This document shows, in pieces, positions 21,966 to 31,828 of a DNA stretch of 64,000 nucleotides. Within the stretch, counting starts at the first letter, position 1. The number at the start of each line of letters is the position of its first letter. The position numbers were made by a program, and so were the translations under genes. Source of the DNA: Microplitis mediator (Eukaryota > Arthropoda > Insecta > Hymenoptera > Braconidae). The notes below the pieces were generated by a model, which had not been told where the DNA came from, searched no databases, and saw nothing but the letters and a program-made list of their open reading frames with translations. Location: assembly GCF_029852145.1 (NCBI RefSeq), contig NC_079972.1, forward strand, positions 8,609,486-8,673,485, in the 5' to 3' direction.

Positions 21966-22170
21966 ATGATACTGAAGTTACCTGACGTCTTATAGTTATT
22001 AGATTTTTTTAAAAACGATAAATTATAAAAAAAAATTATTTCAAAAAATTACACCTCTAGTTTTTTAAATTTTTTACATGTGCATATTTTTAGTTTTTTT
22101 TTTTTTTTGTAATTTATTTGTTGAAAAAAAAAATTCGAAAATTTTAAATGTCATCTAACTTCAGGGTCAT
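21966..22170. mobile_element. MITE, TGATCCTGAAGTTAGC-terminal family, copy 1
   Basis: The left end ATGATACTGAAGTTACCTGA and the right end ATCTAACTTCAGGGTCAT are inverted. The interior contains a CATGTGCATATTTTTAG block typical of the family. Non-coding. Confidence 0.7.
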
Positions 22171-22213
22171 AAAAATTCAGACGTTTAAAAATTTTCGGAT
22201 TTTTAGAGAACAA

Positions 22214-22399
22214 ATTAATAACAAAAAAATAAATAAATAAAATAAAAATAAAAATATGCACATGTAGAAAATTAAAAAAACTATAAGTGCAATTTTTTTT
22301 TTTTATAATTTATCATGTTGAAAAAATTCAAAAAATTATATGATCCTGAAGTTAGCCAACGTCTAATAATTTTTGGATTTTTTTTTAGACGGTAAATTT
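22214..22399 (+). repeat. 186-bp direct repeat, unit 1
   Basis: It is nearly identical to 22544-22729 with an offset of exactly 330 bp. It spans a reverse-oriented family body and the left end of the next element copy (TGATCCTGAAGTTAGCCAAC). Near-identity in this decayed neighbourhood implies a recent tandem duplication or gene-conversion event. Confidence 0.85.
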
Positions 22400-22543
22400 G
22401 AAAAAAGAAAAAATTTGAAAAATTGCACCTGTGGTTTTTTAAATTTTCTACAAGTGCATATTTTTAGATTTTTTTTTTTTTGTGATTAATTTGCTAAAAA
22501 AAAAGTCCAAAAATTTTTAATTGTCTGCTAACTTCAGGATCAT
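22340..22543. mobile_element. MITE, TGATCCTGAAGTTAGC-terminal family, copy 2
   Basis: The left end is ATGATCCTGAAGTTAGCCAA and the right end is CTGCTAACTTCAGGATCAT. It overlaps the 330-bp duplicated unit. Confidence 0.7.
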
Positions 22544-22729
22544 ATTAATAACAAAAAAATAAATAAATAAAATAAAAATAAAAATATGCACATGTAGAAA
22601 ATTAAAAAAACTATAAGTGCAATTTTTTTTTTTTATAATTTATCATGTTGAAAAAATTCAAAAAATTATATGATCCTGAAGTTAGCCAACGTCTAATAAT
22701 TTTTGGATTTTTTTTTAGACGGTAAATTT
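22544..22729 (+). repeat. 186-bp direct repeat, unit 2
   Basis: Second unit of the 330-bp-offset duplication described at 22214-22399. Confidence 0.85.
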
Positions 22730-22872
22730 AAAAAAAATAATATTTGAAAAAATTGCACCTGTAGTTTTTTAAATTTTCCACATGTGCGTATTTTTAGTTT
22801 TTATTTTTTTTGTAAATGTTTTGTTTAAAAAAAATCCGAAAATTTTGAATTGTCTGCTAACTTCAAGATCAT
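22670..22872. mobile_element. MITE, TGATCCTGAAGTTAGC-terminal family, copy 3
   Basis: The left end is ATGATCCTGAAGTTAGCCAA and the right end is CTGCTAACTTCAAGATCAT. An extra right end, CGACTAACTTCAGTATCAT, follows at 22898-22916, so a further truncated copy abuts it. Confidence 0.7.
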
Positions 22873-22916
22873 AAAATTATTCATTGTCGACTAACTTCAG
22901 TATCATACTTCAGAAT

Positions 22917-23239
22917 CAAATAAATATTTATATATCAAATAAAAATCACAATTATCATGAAAAATTAATTACTAAATAACTTTTTCATGTTAAAGAATAA
23001 AAGTAAAAAAAAATTTCCCGTTAAAAATATTTTTAAATTTACTCACTCGTCCCGCCAGTTTTTTCTTTGCGACAAATTCTTGTACATCACCAGCACACAA
23101 GTAAATGAATTAAAAATATAAACACTCACTAAAAAAATTTAATTAATGTAACTAATGAATCACCAAAGTCCCATAATCACTTAGGAATATTATTTTAAAT
23201 AAAACTAGGTCACTTAAATACTTTTATTTGCACTTAAAA
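22917..23239. other. A/T-rich non-coding sequence
   Basis: Nothing identifiable apart from a CTCGTCCCGCCAG patch at 23046. Confidence 0.4.
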
Positions 23240-23860
23240 ATTTAAACAACGAACATGGCGTGAAATAACACGAGAGTTAAGCCGGCATTGAATTTAATTT
23301 ATTCCAAAACTTGCATTCTCTGACATACATAATTTAATATCTTAAAACGTTTCTCATTAAATAAATAATAATTTAAAAGCAACAATACATTTTTAATTGA
23401 GTGGCACAATAATTGAACGAGTTATTTTAACGGATTTAGATGACAATTGACGACGCGAGCCCTGGATAGGCGGGACACCGGACACTGGCTAACTTCGGAT
23501 ACTTTACTAAGCTTTCTGCGCAAACGCGTCTCGATTTTATCTGTACTGCGCATGGCATTCCAACATCCCCAACAACTGCGCAAGTGTTCACTGCCAACTT
23601 CATTTTACCGCCATCAAAGTGACTCGGTACTCGGACCTTATTTTGCTCGCGATTAAAATAAATAAATTTACTGTTTTTTCGTTTGAATAAATCAAAACTC
23701 GTATCTCTAACTATTTTTCGTCATACAACGAACATTTTGTGATAATAATTTAATCGGTATCTAAAGTATAAACAACAAAAAAAACTTTCAAGTGATTCGT
23801 CGCGTCTTTTCTATTGTCCGGCTGCCAACGTTCGTTTTCGTTCCTTTTATTTTAATTAAA
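23240..23860. promoter_or_regulatory. Promoter-like GC-richer island with three phased CTGCGCA motifs
   Basis: CTGCGCA occurs at 23516, 23546 and 23576, spaced exactly 30 bp apart on the plus strand. TGCGCA is the half site of NRF1-class factors (Erect wing in insects), which often sit in housekeeping promoters; that link is inference. CCGCCATC at 23610 and ATGGCG at 23255 (near a CGCCAT-type element) add to the promoter look. The 69-codon frame at 23447-23656 begins at TTG and is probably incidental. Either strand could be transcribed. The MITE-rich flanks suggest the island is an old unique segment spared from insertion. Confidence 0.4.
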
Positions 23861-24037
23861 TACCCGTATAAATAATTTTTATCAAGTTATTATTTATTTA
23901 CAAAAGTGTTTTTAAATTATAAGTGATTATATGTGTACAGTGGTTAATTTTTTTATCAAGTGATCAGTGTTAGAAATTTTTTTTTCTTTTTTTTTTTTTT
24001 ACAATTTTTTATGTCGTCATTTAAAATTTTTTTTTTT

Positions 24038-24232
24038 ATGATCCTGAAGTTAACAGACAACTAACAATTTTCGGATTTTTTATCAACAAATCAGTTACAA
24101 AAAAAAAAAAAAAAATATGCACATGTAGAAAATTTAAAAAACTACAAGTGCAATTTTTTTTTAATGTTTTTTTTTTTTATCGTTTTGAAAAAATTCAAAA
24201 AATTATTAGACATCGGCTAACTTCAGTATCAT
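24038..24232. mobile_element. MITE, TGATCCTGAAGTTAGC-terminal family, copy 4
   Basis: ATGATCCTGAAGTTAACAGA at the left and GGCTAACTTCAGTATCAT at the right, with the ATATGCACATGTAGAAAAT core. It separates two stretches that both contain AGTGATCAGTGT (23959 and 24296). Confidence 0.7.
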
Positions 24233-24240
24233 TTTTTTTT

Positions 24241-24378
24241 TGTAATTATGAATTGCGTTTCATAAGTGATTGTGTTTTAAAATTAATATATCAGTGATCA
24301 GTGTATTTTATTGTGAGGAATTATGTAGTTATTTAAATTTCGTCTCTGGGTTAAGCTCCAAGGAATTTACCAGGAAAG
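24241..24378 (+). other. Candidate untranslated exon ending at a consensus donor
   Basis: The sequence ACCAGGAAAG|GTGAGTTTT at 24369-24387 is a strong 5' splice-site match with GT at 24379-24380. Upstream is A/T-rich exon-like sequence and, about 500-800 bp further, the CTGCGCA island. An untranslated first exon is possible, interrupted by the MITE at 24038. No acceptor or coding exon is visible, so this is tentative. Confidence 0.2.
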
Positions 24379-24396
24379 GTGAGTTTTTTTTGTTTA

Positions 24397-24600
24397 ATGA
24401 TCCTGAAGTTAGCAGGCATTTAAAAATTTTTGAATTTTTGTCTTTCAACAAATCAATTGCAAAAAAATAAAATAAAAATATGCACATGTAGAAAATTAAA
24501 AAAACTACAGGTGCAATTTTTTCAAATATTTTTTTTTTTATGGATTATCGTCTGAAAAAAGATCCAAAAATTGTTAGACGTCTGCTAACTTCAGTATCAT
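24397..24600. mobile_element. MITE, TGATCCTGAAGTTAGC-terminal family, copy 5
   Basis: AATGATCCTGAAGTTAGCAG and CTGCTAACTTCAGTATCAT are the inverted ends. It lies just inside the possible intron that begins at 24379. Confidence 0.75.
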
Positions 24601-24619
24601 TTTTTTTAGTGTAAATAAT

Positions 24620-24835
24620 TATGAGTGTGAATGTAGCAGACATGCGCCAGTTTATAAATTTCAAGTAAATAAATAAATAAATTACAATAATGAAATTGAA
24701 AAAAATGCGCAAACTGATTTTTCAATTATTTAAATATGTATTTTTTAATTTTTACTCTCCTTGCATTTTATGTTTTATATTTGAAAATTTTCTAATTGAC
24801 AATTATCAGCTACATTCACACTCATAAATAATTAT
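24620..24835. mobile_element. MITE, TGAGTGTGAATGTAGC-terminal family, copy 4
   Basis: ATGAGTGTGAATGTAGCAGA at the left and CAGCTACATTCACACTCAT at the right. TA lies outside the TGAGTGTG/CACACTCA tips on both sides. Confidence 0.75.
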
Positions 24836-25115
24836 TCATTGATTCTCTATGATCAAACAATCATTTATTACATATAATAATTAAATTCAAATAACGGGTA
24901 TACCGAAATGCGCCTTGAGTAGCTGTAGTCTATTGTTGCTAATGCGGGCTATAGATGCATTTCTGAATGTACCCAATTAATTTATTACAATTATTAGCGA
25001 ATTTAAGTTTAACTTCAAAGAAATATTAACGAGCAATCGAAAACTCTATAACAACATCGATGTTTTGTTATCAAAATAAAAGAAAATTATTTTTAAGAAC
25101 ACTAACAAAATATTT
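24836..25115. other. Non-coding sequence with a short hairpin
   Basis: GAAATGCGCCTTGAGTAGC (24906) and GCGGGCTATAGATGCATTTC (24945) form an imperfect hairpin around TAGTCTATTG. No known RNA family is recognised. Confidence 0.35.
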
Positions 25116-26020
25116 ACGAGTGTGAATGCAGCAGACATCAGACTAATTTAAAATTAAAAGTTTGGAAAATCCAAAAGTGCACACCTCAAACGCTCATGTT
25201 ACAATAAAATATAGAAATTAATAATTTTCATTTTTAATTACAAAATTCTTTAATAAAAATCTAGAACGAAATTCGTCGTTTTTTTTTTAATTTAGTTAAT
25301 TCTATGACAGTTGGCAATAAAAAAAAACTTATCTGATGGTAATGTAGAACCTTATGATATCAGCAATGTTCGATAAAAAAAAAAAAAAACATTTCCGACA
25401 AAATAAAAAAATGGCTGCAGTTTGTGTTTGTTTACATAGAATAGTGCCGGTTTTAACAGAAATGATTTATTATAAAGAAAACGAGAAGGACTACACTAAT
25501 TTTCAAAAAGGACCATCTTTGCATAATTCTGAAGACAGTGAAATAAAAATAAAGTAATTTTGTCAAGCCGTTTACGAGATATCCGTGCCACAGACTTTTT
25601 TTGGACTACAGACTAACTGACGTTCACGACATATTTTTTATTGTTTTTTTTTATTATAATACGTATCGGACAACTTAATGAAAGTATCTGTCTTATTAAT
25701 TAGTGTTTCCTCTTTAGATTAATGTGCTTTTAATAACGTGTAAGTGTGATATGAAAATAATATATACAATTTAATGCGAAAAAATCGCGTGACCTTGACA
25801 AGTCCGTTATAAAGCACGACCTCTCCGCTTCGCGTTCGAGGCGTGCAATAAATAAATAGACTAAATAATTCAAAAAATAACATTTATAAAACGCCCTTAT
25901 TAAAATTTTAAATTTTAAATTTTTTGAATGCGCATTTTTAAAAAATGTAATTTTATTAATTATTTACTCTATTTATTAATAATTTTAAATTTGTCTGATG
26001 TCTGCTACATTCACATTCAT
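25116..26020. mobile_element. MITE, TGAGTGTGAATGTAGC family, copy 5, split by another element
   Basis: The left 40 bp (ACGAGTGTGAATGCAGCAGA...) end at about 25157. The body resumes at about 25848 with ATAAATAGACTAAATAATTC and finishes at TCTGCTACATTCACATTCAT. Comparison with the intact copies shows the two parts were contiguous, so the material in between was inserted later. Confidence 0.7.
25158..25849. mobile_element. GTGCACACCTC-terminal element nested in a MITE
   Basis: Its ends GTGCACACCTCAAACG (25177) and CGTTCGAGGCGTGCAAT (25833-25849) are inverted. The last 110 bp resemble 29480-29585, including GACCTCTCCGCTTCGCGTTC. A 67-codon frame (25354-25557) lies inside; it is Lys-rich, starts at ATG and matches nothing I know. 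Confidence 0.55.
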
Positions 26021-26765
26021 AATTATTTACTTTTTATAATTTAATTAGACAATTACTTGCGATATGAGCAATTATAAAATCATAAAGATTAACTTTACAA
26101 AGAACCGAAAAGTTCTTTTGTATCGCTTGAAATTGATCTCAAAAAATTTTAACATCTCATAGGTCTAATTATTTTTAAATTACATGTTATTGGATAAGAT
26201 TCAAAGAGTCTAAGCCAAAAAATTTCGAAACTAACAATTTTTCAGTCTTTAAATTTTAACGAACTTTCTTTAACGTTGTCTCGATTAATATCAAATATTG
26301 ATAATAATTCAGACTATTCATTTTTAAATTATTATCAATCATTAAACTCGGAATCCGATTAATTTATTATTTCTAAATGATTTTTTAAAATGGGTTTTAA
26401 GCCTTCAATAGTAAATTAAAAAGTGGTTGCCGTTACCATTTAATTTGAACGAATAAAATTTGTGGCAATATTTTTACCCTTGTGACATTTGAAGATAGAG
26501 AAAGCCACAAAATTACATTGAATAATGCTGTAAAACAGGAAAGGATATGTTTATGCACACACACAAATGCGGAGAGCGTTCCAACATTCACGTATTACGA
26601 ATGAGAATTAGGATAATTCATTAATGTAACGAGACCGAAGTCTGCCTCCTTTTTACAGGAGATCGTTTCCTCATCCTTTTAGGTACACATGCGAGAGTAT
26701 TAGGATACTAGGGTATTGGATAAGATGCGCGTAAAAATTGTGTGTGAATTTTGAGTGATTATAGA
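26021..26765. other. A/T-rich sequence followed by a more complex patch
   Basis: 26520-26720 is less A/T-rich, with GCGGAGAGCGTTCCAAC and CGAGACCGAAGTCTGCCTCC. There is no convincing frame. Candidate regulatory or exonic sequence of low certainty. Confidence 0.25.
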
Positions 26766-26769
26766 TTTT

Positions 26770-26992
26770 AATTCAATTCATATTCACTCCGATTCGGAGT
26801 TTTAAAATTACAATTGACTCTTTATAGGAGTGAATTTCACTCCAATTCGGAGTTTTAATTTAAAATAAACTCCCGTTCGAAATGAATTTTACTCCAAGAA
26901 AATTCAATAAATACTCAGTCATCCGCTTCACATTAACTCTGAATTTACTCCGAATTTCATCTTTGTTCACTCAGCAAATTTTTTACATTCTA
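26770..26992 (-). mobile_element. GGAGTGAA-family repeat, reverse orientation
   Basis: TTCACTCCGATTCGGAGTTT repeats twice, and the right end TTCACTCAGCAAATTTTTTAC is the reverse complement of the left end of the copy at 31223. About 220 bp, non-coding. Confidence 0.65.
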
Positions 26993-28590
26993 AGGAAAAA
27001 ACCGCCTTAATCAACAACTTATAGATAAATTGGAAATACATGGACCAATATCATTAATTTTTATTTAAAATTTTTCTAACTATTTTTCATCCCACTTTAT
27101 CAATTTTTGTTATAAGGGGTCCAATTAATTAAAAAAAAGAAAATGTGATATGTATTCAAAACAACTTTTGTAGTGGGTGAACAATAAGAGACAAGTCAGC
27201 TGTCCTAGCATGACAATAAACCTCCAGGGGTGTCTCTTGTCTGATTAATCATGTTTATTACGCAACCTTGTTCGGAATTTTCGAAGAGATTCAATGAAAG
27301 ATGGAAATAAACTATTTTTCTTTGATCTTTCGTTCACGACATCTCACTATATTATTTAAATTCATTGTTTAATCGTAACGAACTCCATCCCTTATATTGA
27401 ACTCGGGTATCCGGTGAATCAACGGCGTCGCACAATAGAGCTAAGGTCGAAAACCACCTTTATTTATTTACAATTGTGGTTGTATGTTACAAAACCCACA
27501 AACAAACGTACTAGCACCATAACTCGATCTTAAATTGGATTGTTTCACATTTAGGTAACATTAAAGTGGATTTTATCAAACTGTATTAGATTTACAATAG
27601 TAATTTCTTATTCGTAAATTTATTAAAATAAACTCGTTCCAACTTTAACAACTCATGAGACATTTAAACGTTACAATAGTAAATGCAGTGTTTCGTAAAA
27701 TACCGCGTAGAAGTAATAACACGAACAAGCATAATAATATTTCAAGTCTCAACAAACGTTACACGTTTTCGTTTACGCTTACTCTCAGCGTTATCTCTCA
27801 CGGATATCAAGTATTATTAAGTACCAGTTGTAAATTAATAGTAAAGTTAATGAGAAATAACTTGATTTTATGATAACAATAGACTTTAAATAACAAACAT
27901 TTAAACGTACTCTTAATTGTGTACATATAGATGTATATAATTGTACACTGTAAAAAAACGGTGTTAAAATGAATTCACGCTGGTGTAGCGGTGCTACTTC
28001 GTGGTGTTATTCAACCGGCGTTAAAATGATGAACATACGGAGTAAATTGATTTTGATTTGAATACATGAGGGAGTGAGTTGAAGTGTTTTAAGATCTACA
28101 AAACAGAAAATGAAAATAATTATAACATTTCGTTAAAATTACGAAATTATTGTTAATTGAGATAAAAGCAATTTTATTACATGTAAAATGAGAAATGTCA
28201 CATTTATTAAACTGAACAAATTGCATAAATTTTTGATCACTTATCAAATTAAATATTTAGGAACAATATAATAATTATTTTTATAATAACTCTGATGATT
28301 TTCATAAGGTAATATCTGATTTAAAGATCATAAATTATTCATTGATACTGTAATTTTATTTTTCTCGCTGATTTAGTTTGCAAAGAGATTTGAATTGTAA
28401 TAATCTGCTTCCCATATTTTATACAATAACATTGTGGACAAATACTTTTTGGATTTCTCCATAAATTGGTAAACCTGTTGTATTATTACTTTTTGAAACA
28501 ATACAAAATTTTTTGTATTTGAAATACAATTCGACTTCTGATACTTATAGAATATAAAAATACTTCTTTTTAACACCGCTTAACAACATG
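26993..28590. other. Mostly A/T-rich non-coding sequence
   Basis: A balanced patch at 27400-27560 includes CGGTGAATCAACGGCGTCGC. A GGTGTTAAAA-containing patch lies at 27954-28030, resembling 4231-4290. A 72-codon frame at 27655-27873 starts at ATG but has no recognisable feature. I see no defined element. Confidence 0.4.
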
Positions 28591-28745
28591 TATCTGAAAA
28601 TCGGAACGTTTTTCGCGGAATGAAAATAAAAAAAAAAAAAATGAAAAGTAAAAAAATCTACTGGATCTAGATTTCGGAAATGTTTCGGACGTCTTCCGAA
28701 AATAACAGGCCACCCCCAACTACCCCTTAAGTCGCCTTTAGCCAC
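28590..28745 (-). mobile_element. Diverged inverse copy of the TGTACCTGAAGATCGG element
   Basis: GTATCTGAAAATCGGAACG at the left and GGCCACCCCCAACTACCCCTTAAGTCGC inside are the reverse-oriented counterparts of 54492-54691. The right terminus is lost or changed. Confidence 0.5.
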
Positions 28746-28788
28746 AAATATCATGAATTATTTTCATATCGAATTTTTTTTTCGTGTT

Positions 28789-28789
<1 letters not shown>

Positions 28790-28822
<33 letters not shown>
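28790..28822. repeat. (AT)n microsatellite
   Basis: About 16 uninterrupted AT dinucleotides. Confidence 0.9.
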
Positions 28823-28826
<4 letters not shown>

Positions 28827-29330
28827 TATTAATTTCAACCACTTTAAGGTAATGCAAAAAGAAAAGATAAATTAAATGTACAAAACATCAAGAGTAAGCG
28901 ATAAATTTTTTCAGTGCTTCAAGACTTTTAAAAGTTAAGAAAATATTTATAAAGTTTCCATGTTGCTATTTCTAATGATTAACTAGAACTGGTAACTTAA
29001 AAAAAAATTACTTGTTTTAAAAGATAAAGGCAAGAAACTTTAAGGATTAAAATATCAGTCTTTTACTGTCCACAAATATTTTTTTCCAAGAAGTTTGGTA
29101 CACAGATAATTTTACCGTTAAATTTATCAGAAAATTTTAGGTTGCGTTGTGATAATTGAATATTATAAAGAATTATACTATTTGTTTTTGAGATTTGTCT
29201 AGTACGGACATATAGTTAAAAATATCCGACAATAAGCTATGTTTATCGTACACAGAGACAATGTTACTTTCCAAAAATAAAATACTCTTGATTTAAGAAA
29301 AATAATTTATAGAAAATTTGCAATTGACGC
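28823..29330. other. A/T-rich non-coding sequence
   Basis: Nothing identifiable. Confidence 0.5.
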
Positions 29331-29334
29331 TCAA

Positions 29335-29585
29335 GGAGATCGAAAACCGCGGGAAGTTTCGTGGCAGGCCTGCGGGGTCAACCGTTTATCAGATTTTTTA
29401 TAATAGTACGTGTTCGATTTAAAAAAAGCATCAAACTTATTTACTAGTATTTCTATTAATGTGTTTTCCTCAACGTATTAGTGCGGTGTAAAAAAAATAA
29501 ACACGATTTAATGTGAGTAAAACGCGTGATTTAAAAAATTCGACAGTATAGCCCGACCTCTCCGCTTCGCGTTCGAGGTGTGCAA
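29335..29585. mobile_element. Composite fragment with a CTTCGCGTTCGAGGTGTGCAAT right end
   Basis: CGCGGGAAGTTTCGTGGCAG and GGGGTCAACCG at the left match the dispersed fragments at 7143, 40385 and 54755. The right 100 bp match the tail of the nested element at 25740-25849. The full extent of the element is uncertain. Confidence 0.45.
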
Positions 29586-29728
29586 TATTAAAAATAAATA
29601 ATTGACAAATTCTTCTATCAAAAATTCTATAATTTAAACTAATAAAATATGTAGATGTATGAAAATTTTTTTGTCACCCGATATTTAAAATTTTAATAGA
29701 AGAAATTCTTAATTTTTTCTTTTTAATA

Positions 29729-30103
29729 GGAGAGAAGGGGGCAGAGTGGGCTCATTACAGAAGATAATTATAATACCATTAATTTTTATTACGCGTTTAC
29801 TTCTTTTTAGGCCCTTGATACTTATTTTCACTTCGTTATGCTGCGTCTATTAAAATTGAAAAATCGAAAATTAGGAGCAAAGTGGGCCCTCGAAAAAATT
29901 TCGGATTTGATATTTTTTATTCTTTACACGTGTGATATTTGCAAATAACTATAAAACAATTCTTGATAAATTATATTCAATGAACAGTTTCGGTGGTCTA
30001 TTTTAGCCCTCATTATATAAGAAATTTCGATAAGCTTATTATCCGTCCGAATTTATTGGCGTATAGAAAATTTTAAGGGGCCCACTTTGCCCCCCTCCTC
30101 CCC
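29729..30103 (-). mobile_element. TA-flanked GGGGA element, copy 2 (inverse of 12463-12929)
   Basis: The ends GGAGAGAAGGGGGCAGAGTG and CACTTTGCCCCCCTCCTCCCC are inverted, with TA at 29727-29728 and 30104-30105. The interior shares TTGATACTTATTTTCACTTC with the other copy in opposite orientation. It is about 90 bp shorter, from internal deletions. Confidence 0.75.
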
Positions 30104-30105
30104 TA

Positions 30106-30415
30106 TTTTATTTAGCAATAAGCAAACTATTATTCAACAATAATTATAACCCAGAAGATTATAATGTTTCGTCAAAAAAAATTTTTATTGCAAATTCGCA
30201 ATAAAAATCAATTTCTTAGATCAAGTATGCTTTTTTTACGAGGATTTAAAACTCCTGATAGCAATCACCAGCTATAAAATCTTCAGGGAGCATTATCAAA
30301 AGCTTTTTATAGAGATATCATTAAATATGAACTTCTATAAATATCACACATATAATATTTTAAATATATGTAGAAATTTTCTTAACCGAAAATAATATTA
30401 TGTCTTGTGAAGCGT
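30106..30415. other. A/T-rich non-coding sequence
   Basis: Nothing identifiable. Confidence 0.45.
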
Positions 30416-30419
30416 ATCA

Positions 30420-30745
30420 AAGGTAGATCAAGTTATAACCGTACAGTATGAAGAGCAGACGACGGACGGGCATAAGTAAGGTCTACGACCCGTGTCGTCG
30501 AGCAACCTTGCTACTTTCTGCCCTGCTTCCTCTATTTTCTCGTCTATCTTCAGCCACGATGCTTTTGCTTATACTTTGCCCAAGCCCAGACATCGTCTTC
30601 TCTACACTACGGTAACGTCGCCAACAACCAAGACCATATCCAAGACGAAGACAACCTTCCGAGACGTACGAGTAACTATCTCAAAACCTGAATTTAATAA
30701 TCGCTTCAAATGCAATCTATCGATCTCATCTTATACGACCTAACT
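30420..30745 (+). other. GC-elevated island with an 83-codon open frame; candidate exon or promoter
   Basis: The segment is non-repetitive and well above local GC. An open frame runs 30480-30740, entered by GTG (30492) with no ATG, rich in Ser, Thr and Lys (for example TTKTISKTKTTFRDVRVTISKP). A donor-like AAGTAAGG lies at 30475-30482 just ahead of it. If real it would be an internal or 5' exon, not a complete gene. An unknown repeat or enhancer is equally possible. Confidence 0.25.
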
Positions 30746-31220
30746 TTTATAGTTTTTATCTTTTTCCATTTTAAATCAATATTTTTTTTTTGTTCCTATA
30801 AACTTTTAAAATTTACCACATGTTACGTTGATTTATAGTTTCATATATACGTGAGATTTTATTCCGATCGAGATTGAATCTATGTCTGAGTTTTATTTGC
30901 TTTATTATTGGTTATAAAATAAAAATATTTTCAAATGAAATTTGAATAAATTCGTAAATTATCACTATTATCATTTATTATTCAAAATAAAGTATAGCTT
31001 AAATTTATCGAAACGTTTCATAATATTTTATTAAAAGTTTTGGCATAAATTATTAGCCAATAAGTTGATATTTGAGTCAGCATTCACAATTTAAATTTGT
31101 TCCTACGTAAATTTAGTAAATTATCACTCGAATGTCATCGTTATAATTAATATTCTGAAATAGTATGATTTTATCTTATATTGATAAAAAATTTTTGTAT
31201 CTTAATTATAAAGTTTCATT
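30746..31220. other. A/T-rich non-coding sequence
   Basis: Nothing identifiable. Confidence 0.5.
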
Positions 31221-31222
31221 TT

Positions 31223-31612
31223 TATACTGTAGAAAATTTGCGAAGTGAACGCGTATTGGATCTAGAGTGAAGGCCGATGAGTGAATACGAAGCGGATGAC
31301 TATTTATTTATTTAAACCCTTCGATCGGAGTGAAATTTACTTCGAAGGAGGGTTTATTTTAATATTAAAGCTTTGAATCGGAGTGAATGCGGATTGAATT
31401 AAAATCCGTAATCACTTATAATTCACTCCCGATTTATTCACGCAGAGAAATGTCAAGTAAATATGCCTATGCAGCATAGTAATAATTACATTACTCTATA
31501 GTTTGTGTCACGCAGCTCTTATGTGACTGCTTATACAAACTATAGAGTAATGTAATTATTAATATGCTACATAGGCATATTTACTCGACATTTCTCTCTG
31601 TGTACAATGTAT
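31223..31612 (+). mobile_element. GGAGTGAA-family element carrying a nested MITE
   Basis: It starts TACTGTAGAAAATTTGCGAA, contains CGGAGTGAATGCGGATTG, and closes with CAATGT after an interruption at 31438-31603. The copy at 55842-56035 has the same order without the interruption. Confidence 0.65.
31438..31603. mobile_element. Palindromic MITE, CGCAGAGAA-terminal family, copy 4
   Basis: CACGCAGAGAAATGTC at the left mirrors GACATTTCTCTCTGTGT at the right. The arms are nearly perfect through TTACATTACTCTATAGTTTG around a 30-bp loop. It sits inside the right end of a GGAGTGAA element, so it is the younger insertion. Confidence 0.8.
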
Positions 31613-31685
31613 CCGACAATGATAATTGATATTAAAATAAATAGTTATTTATTTTTTTTATTATCTATTACAATAATTTCATATA

Positions 31686-31826
31686 CTCTCTAAACATGAG
31701 TTAGTGAAAATAAGTAAATATTCACTAATTCCAAGTGCAAGTTGAACCACTAATTCCAAAAAGTGGTTCGATTGACACTCTGAATTAGTGAATATTCATT
31801 TATTTCACTTATTCATGTTTAGAGAG
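31686..31826. mobile_element. MITE, CTCTCTAAA-terminal family, copy 2
   Basis: The ends CTCTCTAAACATGAGTTAGTG and CATGTTTAGAGAG are inverted, with TA outside both. A central GTGGTTCGAT-type palindrome is shared with copies at 45447 and 57534. Confidence 0.8.
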
Positions 31827-31828
31827 TA

